This document shows, one piece after another, positions 7,691-14,943 of a stretch of 38,923 nucleotides of DNA. The position numbers and the translations under genes were made by a program. Origin of the DNA: Acidimicrobiia bacterium (lineage in GTDB: Bacteria; Actinomycetota; Acidimicrobiia; IMCC26256; JAMXLJ01); assembly GCA_035651955.1 (NCBI GenBank), contig DASRES010000002.1, positions 1 through 38,923 on the forward strand, given 5' to 3'. A model generated the notes under the pieces. It saw nothing but the letters and a program-made list of their open reading frames with translations. It did not search any database and had not been told where the DNA came from. Position 1 is the stretch's first letter; each line of letters starts with the position of its first letter.

Positions 7691-8014
7691 TCAGATCGCG
7701 GGGGCCGCGACCTCGTCGAAGCTCGACGCTCCGCTGTCGGGCACGCGGGGCTGGCGCCACACCTCGACGGGGAACGACACCGTGACGAGCGCGCAGTACA
7801 GCCACATCAGCCGGTACGCCTCCTCCGGCATCGCGTCGAGCGCGAACTGGTCGAGGTAGGAGAGGGCCTCCTCGAAGCACGGGAACGCTGCGTCGTAGAA
7901 CGCCTGCAGCTCCGCCATCGTGCTCGCGATCCGCTTGTCGTAGCGCTCGCGCTCGGTCGGCAGCGCCCAGCCCGCGAACGGCTCGAGCGACGCGAACTGC
8001 TCGGGGAACGTCAT
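7691..8014 (-). CDS. Small protein of unknown function coupled to the Rieske oxygenase
   Basis: A 107-residue protein I do not recognise. It is mostly helical in composition, acidic and aromatic-rich (for example PFAGWALPTERERYDKRI, FYDAAFPCFEEALSYLDQF, YRLMWLYCALVTVSFPVEVW). It has two isolated Cys residues, no metal-binding pair, no signal peptide and no clear membrane span. Its ATG overlaps the stop of the Rieske gene (ATGA), so it should be made together with that enzyme. It is too short and lacks the cone-shaped fold signature of the usual ring-hydroxylating beta subunit, so it could be a small accessory or assembly protein. That role is inferred from coupling alone. Confidence 0.75.
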   Translation of the reverse strand: MTFPEQFASLEPFAGWALPTERERYDKRIASTMAELQAFYDAAFPCFEEALSYLDQFALDAMPEEAYRLMWLYCALVTVSFPVEVWRQPRVPDSGASSFDEVAAPAI

Positions 8015-9285
8015 GGCGTCTTCACCTGCCGCTGGTAGTCCTCGACGTACTCGCGCGCGGTGTGGTGCAGGAGGCGGAGCAGGACCTCCTGGTCGTTGAG
8101 CGGGAACGTCTTCACCGGCGTGCGCGCCTCGAGCATCGACTGCGTCGCCTCGAGCGTGTTGCCGTCCTGCAGCGCGTACTCCTTGAACGTGACGACGGCG
8201 AGCTCCTGCGCGATCCGCTCGCGCGCGCTCTTCGGCGGCGCGAAGTAGCACGTCCCCTCGAAGATGTGCGTGTTGTACGACGTCGGCCAGTAGTGGTACG
8301 TGAGCACCCAGTTCGGCTTCCAGATCAGGAGCATGAAGTTCGGGAAGAACAGGAACGAGTCCATGCCCCACGCCTTGTGCCGCGCGGGGTTCAGGCCGGG
8401 AGGTAGCTCGTCGAGGCCGATGTCGGGCGCGTCCCACGGGCCGAACAGACCGCTGCGCAACACGCGCTCGATCGGCTTCACCATGTCGAGGTCCTTCGGT
8501 GGCGACATGCCGCCCCACGACGACACCATGCCGTGCGGTCCGTCGATGCCGTACGCGAGCGCCTCGTATCCGTACTCCTGCAGCTTCGACGACTCGTCGG
8601 ACACGGCCTGTTTCGCGTGCAGCACGGGTGCGTGGTAGAACTCGGTGAAGGCGTCGATGAAGAGCTTCCAGTTCGCGCCGATCTCGGCGCGGTACTTGTG
8701 CACCTGCGTCAGCTCGTGGAACGGGTACCCCTCGAGACCCTTGCCGAGCTCACCGAGGTACTCGCGCAGCGGCGTGGTGTTCGCGTCGTCGAGGTTGACG
8801 AAGATCCATCCCTCCCACACCTCGCACTGCACCGACGCGAGCGAGTAGTCGGCCTTGTCGAGGTCGAAGAACTCCTGCTCCTGTTGCACGAACGTGCACT
8901 GGCCGTCGAGCGCGTAGCGCCAACCGTGGTACTTGCACGTGAACTGGCGGCAGAACCCGCTCGTCTCCTCGCGCGGGTAGTCCTGCCACACGAGCTTGTT
9001 GCCGCGGTGACGGCAGATGTTGTGGAACGCGCGGATCTCGTCGTCCATGCCCCGCACGACGACCACGGACGTGCGCGCCGCGTCGAGCTCCTTCGTGAAG
9101 TAGCTGCCCTTCCGGGTCAGCTGCTCGACGCGCCCGACGTTCAGCCACGTGCGGCCGAAGATCGCGTCGCGCTCGAGCTCGTAGAACTCGGGCGACGTCG
9201 AGTCGGCGTACGACACCGGCGCGGTCCCGAGCTCGGGGTAGTGCGCAGTCCAGCTGCCCTCGTCCGGCTTGGTGAAGTGCGGCAT
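8011..9285 (-). CDS. Rieske non-heme iron oxygenase, alpha subunit
   Basis: A 424-residue terminal oxygenase. The N-terminal Rieske [2Fe-2S] site is complete: CRHRG (Cys91, His93) and CKYHGW (Cys117, His120). The catalytic domain carries the facial triad in IDAFTEFYHAPVLHAKQ, with His218 and His223 (HxxxxH); the remaining Asp ligand lies further downstream. The ATG at 9285 follows GGAGG about 9 bases upstream; an in-frame GTG at 9312 would add nine residues. Electrons could come from the KshB-type reductase at 10819-11889, which has its own plant-type [2Fe-2S] domain, giving a two-component system like 3-ketosteroid 9-alpha-hydroxylase. The protein itself reads as a general phenylpropionate-dioxygenase-like alpha subunit, so the substrate is open. 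Confidence 0.93.
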   Translation of the reverse strand: MPHFTKPDEGSWTAHYPELGTAPVSYADSTSPEFYELERDAIFGRTWLNVGRVEQLTRKGSYFTKELDAARTSVVVVRGMDDEIRAFHNICRHRGNKLVWQDYPREETSGFCRQFTCKYHGWRYALDGQCTFVQQEQEFFDLDKADYSLASVQCEVWEGWIFVNLDDANTTPLREYLGELGKGLEGYPFHELTQVHKYRAEIGANWKLFIDAFTEFYHAPVLHAKQAVSDESSKLQEYGYEALAYGIDGPHGMVSSWGGMSPPKDLDMVKPIERVLRSGLFGPWDAPDIGLDELPPGLNPARHKAWGMDSFLFFPNFMLLIWKPNWVLTYHYWPTSYNTHIFEGTCYFAPPKSARERIAQELAVVTFKEYALQDGNTLEATQSMLEARTPVKTFPLNDQEVLLRLLHHTAREYVEDYQRQVKTP

Positions 9286-9315
9286 GCGGGTGTCCTCCGC
9301 TCGTGTCGACACGGG

Positions 9316-9344
9316 ACGATAACACGGATCTCGACGTACGAGAA
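9316..9344 (-). promoter_or_regulatory. Putative promoter of the Rieske operon
   Basis: Minus-strand TTCTCG (9344-9339) and TATCGT (9321-9316) are 17 bp apart and lie 31-60 bp upstream of the Rieske start. The -35 box overlaps the GAGAAGCCGG box described at 9340-9359, so a protein bound there could block or modulate RNA polymerase. Confidence 0.4.
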
Positions 9345-9359
9345 GCCGGTTTCCGGCTC
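9340..9359. promoter_or_regulatory. Operator-like 20-bp box upstream of the Rieske gene
   Basis: GAGAAGCCGGTTTCCGGCTC. It contains the perfect palindrome AGCCGG-TTT-CCGGCT (9344-9358). It matches the box at 10801-10820 in 18 of 20 positions, and both sit just upstream of minus-strand operon starts. This suggests one shared DNA-binding regulator, probably TetR-type (inference). Confidence 0.5.
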
Positions 9360-9364
9360 GTCCG

Positions 9365-9979
9365 CTAGGGGTCCGGGAGGGTGGGCGCGGGGACGGACGC
9401 CAGCTCCGGGTCGAGCTCGAGGCCGAGGCTGTTGAAGACCATGGCCAGGCACGTGTACGTGCCGACGACGTACACGAGCTCGACGAGGCGCCGCTCGTCC
9501 AGGTGCTCGGCGAGCCGCGTCCAGGTGTCGTCCGCGATCCGGTAGCCGTCGATCAGCTCGTCGGTCGCGGTCAGGACGTCCCGCTCGATCGCGCTCCACC
9601 CGTCGTCCTGCGCGCCACGCGCGATCGCGTCGATCTCGTCGGCGGTGATGCCGACCCGTTCCGCCATGCGGACGTGCTGCACCCACTCGTAGCGCGAGCG
9701 CGTCCGCCACGCGACGCGCAACACCGCGAGCTCGCGCAGGCGCGGCTCGAGCGCGGGATCGAACAGCAGGACGCCGTTGTACGCGAGGAACCTGCGAGCG
9801 AGACGGGGGTGGTGCATGAGCGTCGTCAGTGCGTTCGGCGCGCGCTGTGCGTCGGGACCGTCGGTGAAGAACCGGTCCGTCACCTGCTTCCCGAAGCCGG
9901 CCTCGAACGCGGCGCGGACGTCGTCGTCCCAGCGCTCGCGCGGCAGAGGCGGGATGCGTTGCCGACCGCTGGGGGTCAC
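9365..9979 (-). CDS. Carboxymuconolactone decarboxylase/AhpD-like family protein
   Basis: A 204-residue protein of the larger actinobacterial CMD/AhpD-like group. The core is LRELAVLRVAWRTRSRYEW followed by VQHVRMAERVGITADEIDAI, and the second half contains ELIDGYRIADDTWTRL and ELVYVVGTYTCLAMVFNSLG. The CxxC of AhpD is missing; only a single Cys occurs in the last conserved helix. The GTG start at 9979 overlaps the SDR stop (GTGA), so the two are co-translated. Proteins of this type are frequent in steroid and aromatic catabolic clusters, usually without a proven reaction. It is a distant relative of, not a duplicate of, the 124-residue protein at 4993-5367. Confidence 0.82.
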   Translation of the reverse strand: MTPSGRQRIPPLPRERWDDDVRAAFEAGFGKQVTDRFFTDGPDAQRAPNALTTLMHHPRLARRFLAYNGVLLFDPALEPRLRELAVLRVAWRTRSRYEWVQHVRMAERVGITADEIDAIARGAQDDGWSAIERDVLTATDELIDGYRIADDTWTRLAEHLDERRLVELVYVVGTYTCLAMVFNSLGLELDPELASVPAPTLPDP

Positions 9980-10719
9980 AGGTACCAGCCGCCGTTCACG
10001 TTCAGTGCCTGCCCGGTGATGTACCCGGCCTGTTCCGAGCACAGGAACGCGCACGCGGCCGCGATGTCGTCGGGCGTGCCGGCCCGGCGGACGGGTGTGC
10101 GCGCCGCGACCGCGTCGATGCTGGGCAGGTCGCCGCGCTGCTCCGCGCGCCGGGCCATCGGCGTGTCGATGAAGCCGGGCGGGATCGTGTTGACGGTGAT
10201 GCCGTGGGGCGCGAGCTCGAGCGCGAGCGCTTTCGTGAGCCCGATGACGCCGCCCTTCGACGCGACGTAGTGCGCCATGCGTGTCGTACCGGATTGCGCG
10301 CTCGACGACGAGATCGTGACGATCCGTCCCCACTGCGCCGCCAGCATGTCGGGGACCGCGAGCTGGATGCAGTGGAAGGTCCCCGTGAGGTTGACCGCGA
10401 GCATCCGCTCCCATGCCTCGACGGTGATGTCGGTGAACGGGCGGAACTCGTCGAAGCCCGCGCTCGTCACGACGATCTCGACCGGGCCGAGCTCGGCCCG
10501 CACCTTGCGGAGCGCGTCGTCGACGGCGGCGCGGTCGGTGACGTCGACCTGCGCGCCGACCGCCTGCGCGCCCGTCGCGCCGAGGTCGTCCGCGGCGCGC
10601 TGGACACCGTCGCCGTCGAGGTCGAGCAGCGCGACGCGGTGACCGGCGCCCGCGAGGTGGCGCCCGACGGCGAGTCCCATGCCCGAGGCGGCCCCGGTGA
10701 CGACGGCGACGCGGCCCAT
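9976..10719 (-). CDS. Short-chain dehydrogenase/reductase (SDR)
   Basis: A 247-residue classical SDR that interconverts an alcohol and a ketone with NAD(P). Visible are the cofactor loop TGAASGMG (8-15), Asp at the end of the second strand (LLDLDG) favouring NAD(H), TSAG in place of NNAG (85-88), the catalytic serines near 137-140, and Tyr151/Lys155 in HYVASKGG. It ends with ITGQALNVNGGWYL, as in FabG-like enzymes, and has normal full length. It is the first gene of a two-gene unit with the CMD-like protein. A promoter with 17-bp spacing lies about 40 bp upstream. It could serve as the hydroxyacyl or ring-alcohol dehydrogenase of the pathway. Confidence 0.92.
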   Translation of the reverse strand: MGRVAVVTGAASGMGLAVGRHLAGAGHRVALLDLDGDGVQRAADDLGATGAQAVGAQVDVTDRAAVDDALRKVRAELGPVEIVVTSAGFDEFRPFTDITVEAWERMLAVNLTGTFHCIQLAVPDMLAAQWGRIVTISSSSAQSGTTRMAHYVASKGGVIGLTKALALELAPHGITVNTIPPGFIDTPMARRAEQRGDLPSIDAVAARTPVRRAGTPDDIAAACAFLCSEQAGYITGQALNVNGGWYL

Positions 10720-10754
10720 GTCTCTCTCCTCGTCCGCGGTTCGCGAGGGCGGCG

Positions 10755-10783
10755 AGTATGGACGATCGGTGGGCGCGCGGCAA
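10755..10783 (-). promoter_or_regulatory. Putative sigma-70-type promoter of the SDR operon
   Basis: Minus-strand TTGCCG (10783-10778) and CATACT (10760-10755) are separated by exactly 17 bp, about 36 bp upstream of the SDR ATG. The same TTGCCG -35 sequence is seen for the plus-strand ligase operon at 12867. The operator-like box at 10801-10820 lies 18 bp further upstream. Confidence 0.5.
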
Positions 10784-10800
10784 AGCCGGTCTCCCGTGGC

Positions 10801-10820
10801 GAGAACCCGGTTGCCGGCTC
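10801..10820. promoter_or_regulatory. Operator-like 20-bp box upstream of the SDR operon
   Basis: GAGAACCCGGTTGCCGGCTC, 18 of 20 bases identical to 9340-9359. It overlaps the stop codon of the reductase gene (10819-10821) and lies about 80-100 bp upstream of the SDR start. Confidence 0.5.
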
Positions 10821-11889
10821 ACGCGTCGTAGTCGACGACCGCCTCGGTGCTCTGCGGGAGCGACTGGCACGTGAGGACCCAGCCGTCCGCGACCTCCTCC
10901 GGCGTGAGCGCGTTGTTCACACGCATGCGCACAGACCCCTCGTCGAGGTGGGCCATGCACGTCGCGCAGTTGCCCTGCTCGCACGAGAACGGCGGGGTGA
11001 GACCGCCACGACGCGCGGTCTCCAGGATCGTGTCGCCCGCGTGGTAGGCGACCGTCGTGCGCTTCCCGTTCAGCTTGATCACCACCGACTCGGTGGCGGT
11101 CGTCGTCGCCTGGTCGGCGGCGGTCGCGAGCTCGTCCGGCGCGACGAACCGCTCGACGAACACCTGGTGGTCGTCGACGCCGAGCGTCGCCAGGCCGGCC
11201 TGCACGACGTCCATGTACGCGGCCGGACCGCAGATGTAGAAGTCCGCGTGCGCGAGCTCGCCGGCGAACGCCGCGCACGCCGGCGCGTCGAGGAACCCGC
11301 GCTCGGCGTCGTGGTGGTGGTGGACCTCGAGCCGGCCGTCCGACGTCGCGCGCAACCGCTCGAGCTCGCGGGCGAAGATCACGGAGTCCGCGTCGCGGTT
11401 GGCGTACACGAGCCGGATCGAGCGCGTGGTCGTCGCGAGGGCGCTCTTCACGATCGAGATGACGGGCGTGATCCCGCTGCCGCCCGCGAACGCGACGATC
11501 GGCGCGTCCGTCGCGCGCAGCACGAACAGGCCGGTCGGGCGCATGACGTCGATCTCGTCGCCCGGCGACAGCGTGTCGTTCATCCAGTTCGACATCCGGC
11601 CGCCGGGGACGCGCTTCACCGTCGTGACGAAGCGGTCGTCGGTGTCGGGCGAGCTCGACATCGAGTAGCTGCGCACGACCGCCTCGCCGTCGATCGTCGC
11701 CCGGAAGGTGCAGAACTGCCCGGCCGCGTACGCGAACGTCTCCGCGAGCTCGGGCGGGATGTCGAGCACGAACGACCGCGTGTCGGCCGTCTCGTCGACG
11801 ACGTCGACGACGCGCAGCGCGTGGTAGTCGTGGTCGGGCGGCATCGGCGTGTCCCCGGGCGCGGGTGCGGCGTACGCGGTGAGAACCAT
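10819..11889 (-). CDS. KshB/PaaE-type ferredoxin-NAD(P) reductase with C-terminal [2Fe-2S] domain
   Basis: A 356-residue three-domain electron-transfer flavoprotein. The FAD domain has RSYSMSSS (73-80), the NAD domain has AGGSGITP (135-142) and CGP (220-222), and the C-terminal plant-type ferredoxin has Cys303, Cys308, Cys311 and Cys341 (CEQGNCATC...C). It takes electrons from NAD(P)H and passes them to an oxygenase, as KshB does for the steroid 9-alpha-hydroxylase KshA. The Rieske oxygenase at 8011-9285 is the obvious local partner. The start could be ATG 11889, which sits inside the palindrome GAGAACCATGTTCTC, or an internal ATG at 11844 before PPDHDYHALRV. The TAGCAT -10 candidate (11906-11901) would give an almost leaderless message from 11889. 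Confidence 0.93.
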   Translation of the reverse strand: MVLTAYAAPAPGDTPMPPDHDYHALRVVDVVDETADTRSFVLDIPPELAETFAYAAGQFCTFRATIDGEAVVRSYSMSSSPDTDDRFVTTVKRVPGGRMSNWMNDTLSPGDEIDVMRPTGLFVLRATDAPIVAFAGGSGITPVISIVKSALATTTRSIRLVYANRDADSVIFARELERLRATSDGRLEVHHHHDAERGFLDAPACAAFAGELAHADFYICGPAAYMDVVQAGLATLGVDDHQVFVERFVAPDELATAADQATTTATESVVIKLNGKRTTVAYHAGDTILETARRGGLTPPFSCEQGNCATCMAHLDEGSVRMRVNNALTPEEVADGWVLTCQSLPQSTEAVVDYDA

Positions 11890-11895
11890 GTTCTC
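11881..11895. promoter_or_regulatory. Perfect 15-bp operator-like palindrome over a start codon
   Basis: GAGAAC-CAT-GTTCTC; the central CAT is the reductase ATG read on the other strand. It lies in the 92-bp divergent gap with the TauD-like gene, next to -10 candidates for both directions (TAGCAT on minus, TATGCT at 11900-11905 on plus). It shares GAGAACC and GTT with the boxes at 10801 and 12850. A TetR-type repressor site is likely. Confidence 0.55.
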
Positions 11896-11981
11896 GCTCT
11901 ATGCTAGCCGCTTTTCCGCCTGTCGCCGACCGGACCGTCACGTCGACACCCCGGCGCCCGAACGGCCAGACTCTCGGGAAC

Positions 11982-12845
11982 ATGACGATCCAGACGACGG
12001 CCGGGCCGAGCGCGTACCGCACCATCTCGGTGGCACCGATCGCGGGCGCGCTGGGAGCCGAGATCGGCGGTGTCGACCTCGCGGCCGACCTCGCGGACGA
12101 GACGGTCGCCGAGATCCGGCGGGCCTGGCTGGAGCATCTCGTCGTCTTCTTCCGTGACCAGGTCCTCGGACCGGAGGAGCTCCTCGCGTTCGCCCGCCGG
12201 ATCGGCGAGCCGGTCGAGTACCCGTTCGTGAAGGGGATCGACGGCTACCCGGAGATCATCGCGGTCACGAAGCTCCCGCACGAGACGGTGAACTTCGGCG
12301 GCATCTGGCACAGCGACACCGTGTACCTCGAGCGGCCGCCGATGGCGACGCTGCTCGTCGCCCGGGAGGTCCCTCCGTACGGTGGCGACACACTCTTCGC
12401 CAACATGTACGCGGCGTACGAGGCGCTGTCGCCGGGCCTCCGCCGCGTGCTCGACAGCCTGCGCGCCGTGAACAGCTCCGCGCTCGCCGACGTGTCGAAG
12501 ACCCGCGAGGACCGCATCGGCGACAGCGGGTTCGACGAGGAGAAGGAGTTCGTCGCCGAGCACCCCGTGGTGCGGACCCACCCGGAGACGGGTCGGAAGG
12601 CGCTGTACGTGAACGTCGCGCACACGGCCCGCTTCACCGACATGACCGAGGAGGAGAGCCGCCCGCTGCTCCGCTACCTCTTCGAGCACTCCGTGCGGCC
12701 CGAGCACACCTGCCGGTTCCACTGGGATGTGGGATCGCTCGCGCTGTGGGACAACCGGTGCGCGATGCACAACCCGGTGAACGACTACGACGGCTTCACC
12801 CGCCGGATGCACCGCGTCACGCTGGCCGGCGACGTCCCCCGCTGA
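11982..12845 (+). CDS. TauD/TfdA-family Fe(II)/2-oxoglutarate dioxygenase
   Basis: A 287-residue alpha-ketoglutarate-dependent oxygenase. The iron ligands are His110 and Asp112 in WHSDTVY and His263 in AMHNPVNDYDG. The arginines of TRRMHRVTL (274-278) would bind 2-oxoglutarate. GGVDLAADL near the N-terminus and PPMATLLVAREVPPYGGDT are typical of the family. The ATG at 11982 gives the usual family length; the frame is open 27 codons further upstream but that stretch is unlike the family. It stands alone between divergent and tandem operons. Possible roles are hydroxylation, or cleavage of a substituent, on the island's substrate. Homologues act on taurine, alkyl sulfates and phenoxyacetates, so the reaction cannot be named. 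Confidence 0.92.
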   Translation: MTIQTTAGPSAYRTISVAPIAGALGAEIGGVDLAADLADETVAEIRRAWLEHLVVFFRDQVLGPEELLAFARRIGEPVEYPFVKGIDGYPEIIAVTKLPHETVNFGGIWHSDTVYLERPPMATLLVAREVPPYGGDTLFANMYAAYEALSPGLRRVLDSLRAVNSSALADVSKTREDRIGDSGFDEEKEFVAEHPVVRTHPETGRKALYVNVAHTARFTDMTEEESRPLLRYLFEHSVRPEHTCRFHWDVGSLALWDNRCAMHNPVNDYDGFTRRMHRVTLAGDVPR

Positions 12846-12849
12846 GGCC

Positions 12850-12895
12850 GAGAACGTCGTTCGCGGTTGCCGGAAGGCCGCTTTCCAGGTAGCGT
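12850..12895 (+). promoter_or_regulatory. Promoter and operator-like box of the beta-oxidation operon; leaderless start
   Basis: TTGCCG (12867-12872) and TAGCGT (12890-12895) are 17 bp apart. The GTG start codon of the ligase lies 8 bases after the -10, so transcription probably begins at or next to the start codon; no ribosome binding site is visible. Upstream lies GAGAACGTCGTTCGC (12850-12864), a relative of the palindrome at 11881-11895. Confidence 0.5.
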
Positions 12896-12903
12896 CCGCG
12901 CGC

Positions 12904-14496
12904 GTGCACCGCAGCGAGGTCACGTGGCCCACGATCCCCGCGATGGTCCGGGACGCAGGGCGCCGCTTCGGCGACACGGAAGCGGTCGTCGACGGCGACC
13001 GCCGGGTCGGGTTCGCCGAGCTCTCCTCGATGGTGTCCGCCGCCGCCCGCGCGCTCGTGGCATGCGGCATCGGACCAGGCGAGCGCGTCGCGGTGTGGGC
13101 CCCGAACTCGCTCGAGTGGATCGTGGCCGCGCTCGCGGTGACGACCGCGGGCGGCGTCCTCGTCCCGGTGAACACGCGCTTCCGCGGCGCCGAGGCGGGC
13201 TACGTGCTCGGGCGCAGCGGCGCGCGCGTGCTGTTCACCGTGCGCGGGTTCCTCGACACCGACTATCCCGCGCTCCTGCGCGAAGCGGGCGTCGACCTGC
13301 CCGCGCTCGACCACGTGGTGCTCCTCGCGGGCGAGGCGGACGGCACGTCCGTCTCGTGGGACGAGTTCGTCGCGCGCGGCACCGCGGTCGGCGAGCGCGA
13401 CGTCGACGCGCGCGTCGCGTCGATCGGACCGGACGACCCGAGCGACGTCGTGTTCACGTCGGGGACGACGGGCAACCCCAAGGGTGTCGTCATGGCCCAC
13501 GCACAGGCGCTGCGCGCGTACCTCGACTGGTGCGACTGGGCCGGCCTGCGAACCGGCGACCGCTACCTGATCGTCAACCCGTTCTTTCACATCTTCGGGT
13601 ACAAGGCGGGCTGCCTCGCGTCGCTCATGCGCGGCGCGACCATCTACCCGCTCGCGGTGTTCGACGCCGGCATCGTGCTGGAGATCGTCGAGCGCGAGCG
13701 CATCACCGTGCTACCCGGGGCGCCGACCCTCTACCAGTCGCTGCTCGACGCACCCGACCGCGCGCGCCGTGACATCTCGAGCCTCCGGCTGGCCGTGACG
13801 GGCGCGGCCGACATCCCCGTCGAGCTCATCAGGCGGGTGCGCGAGGAGCTCCCGTTCGAGCGGATCCTCACCGGCTACGGGCTGACCGAGGCGGGCACGG
13901 TGACGGGGAGCAGACCGGACGACGACTTCGAGCACATCGCCACGACGGTCGGGGTGCCGTGGCCCGGCTTCGAGGTGCGCACCGTGACGCAGTCAGGCGC
14001 GGACGCGGGCGTCGACGAGCCGGGCGAGGTCGTGGTGCGCGGCGAGACCGTGATGCGCGGCTACCTCGACGACCCCGAGGCGACCGCGGCGGCGATCGAC
14101 GCGGACGGGTGGCTGCACACCGGCGATCTCGGCACGTTCGACGCGGAGGGGTACCTGCGCATCGTGGGTCGCATCAAGGACATGTTCATCGTCGGCGGGT
14201 TCAACGCCTACCCGGCCGAGATCGAGAACCTCCTGTTGCGCCATCCGAGCATCTCGCAGGTGGCCGTGATCGGCGTGCCCGACGAGCGGTTGGGCGAGGT
14301 CGGCATGGCGTTCGTCGTACCGGAGCCGGGCGCTCCCGCGGACGCCGCCGAGATCATCCACTGGTCGCGCGCCAACATGGCGAACTACAAGGCGCCGCGC
14401 CGTGTCGAGTTCGTCGACGCCCTGCCACTGAACGCGACCGGCAAGGTCGTGAAGGACGAGCTGCGCGCGCGGGTGCTCGCGGCGAAGGGAGAATGA
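12904..14496 (+). CDS. Acyl-CoA ligase, FadD3-like
   Basis: A 530-residue AMP-forming ligase. P-loop FTSGTTGNPKG (184-194), GYGLTEAG (324-331), WLHTGDLG (403-410), GRIKDMFIVGGFNAYPAE (422-439) and the catalytic Lys514 in NATGKVVKDEL are all intact. The overall sequence reads like FadD3/HIP-CoA ligase and medium-chain ligases of actinobacterial steroid catabolism; this is recognition by eye and not proof of substrate. It opens a run of eight plus-strand genes to 20989 with overlaps or small gaps. GTG is chosen because it follows the promoter at the spacing of a leaderless start and gives full family length. Confidence 0.92.
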   Translation: MHRSEVTWPTIPAMVRDAGRRFGDTEAVVDGDRRVGFAELSSMVSAAARALVACGIGPGERVAVWAPNSLEWIVAALAVTTAGGVLVPVNTRFRGAEAGYVLGRSGARVLFTVRGFLDTDYPALLREAGVDLPALDHVVLLAGEADGTSVSWDEFVARGTAVGERDVDARVASIGPDDPSDVVFTSGTTGNPKGVVMAHAQALRAYLDWCDWAGLRTGDRYLIVNPFFHIFGYKAGCLASLMRGATIYPLAVFDAGIVLEIVERERITVLPGAPTLYQSLLDAPDRARRDISSLRLAVTGAADIPVELIRRVREELPFERILTGYGLTEAGTVTGSRPDDDFEHIATTVGVPWPGFEVRTVTQSGADAGVDEPGEVVVRGETVMRGYLDDPEATAAAIDADGWLHTGDLGTFDAEGYLRIVGRIKDMFIVGGFNAYPAEIENLLLRHPSISQVAVIGVPDERLGEVGMAFVVPEPGAPADAAEIIHWSRANMANYKAPRRVEFVDALPLNATGKVVKDELRARVLAAKGE

Positions 14497-14942
14497 TGGC
14501 CCGCGTTCCCGTCGCGGACGCACTGTTCACGTGGCCGAGCGACGACCCGCAACTCATCGGGAGCCGGTGCACGTCGTGCGGGATCGTGACGTTCCCGGTG
14601 CAGGAGTCGTGCCCGCGGTGCGCGTTCACCGACATGGAGGAGCACCTGCTGCCCCGGCGCGGTCGGTTGTGGGCGTGGACGACGCAGAGCTTCCCGCCGC
14701 CGTCGCCGCCGTACAGCGGGCCGACGGGTGACGCGTTCGTGCCGTACGGGATCGGGTACGTCGAGCTGCCGGGCGAGGTGAAGGTCGAGAGCCGCCTGAC
14801 CGAGGCGGACCCCGCCGTGTTGCGTGACGGGATGGAGATGGAGCTCGCGATCGTGCCGTTCCGCACCGACGACGAGGGCAACGAGGTCGTGACGTTCGCG
14901 TTCGCGCCCGTCGGTGATGCGGCGAGCGGAGGGGGAGCCTGA
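14493..14942 (+). CDS. DUF35 OB-fold/zinc-ribbon protein, thiolase partner
   Basis: A 149-residue protein with an N-terminal rubredoxin-like zinc ribbon (Cys26, Cys29, Cys40, Cys43 in CTSCG and CPRC) and a C-terminal OB-fold containing YGIGYVELPGEVKVESRL. Such proteins bind acyl-CoA and form heteromers with lipid-transfer-type thiolases or aldolases, as in ChsH2-Ltp2 of steroid side-chain degradation. It overlaps the ligase stop (ATGATG/ATGA) and is followed after one base by the thiolase gene, which supports that pairing. The MaoC-like hydratase half of ChsH2 is absent. Confidence 0.9.
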   Translation: MMARVPVADALFTWPSDDPQLIGSRCTSCGIVTFPVQESCPRCAFTDMEEHLLPRRGRLWAWTTQSFPPPSPPYSGPTGDAFVPYGIGYVELPGEVKVESRLTEADPAVLRDGMEMELAIVPFRTDDEGNEVVTFAFAPVGDAASGGGA

Positions 14943-14943
14943 G

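Noticed and set aside
9980-12025. An 886-residue protein ending in the CMD-like sequence
   Set aside because: Only the last 204 residues are family-like; the rest is antisense or alternate-frame to the SDR and reductase genes.
12841-12849. Intrinsic terminator after the TauD-like gene
   Set aside because: No stable hairpin or T-run is seen; the GGAA/TTCC pairing at 12873-12885 is short and overlaps the next promoter.
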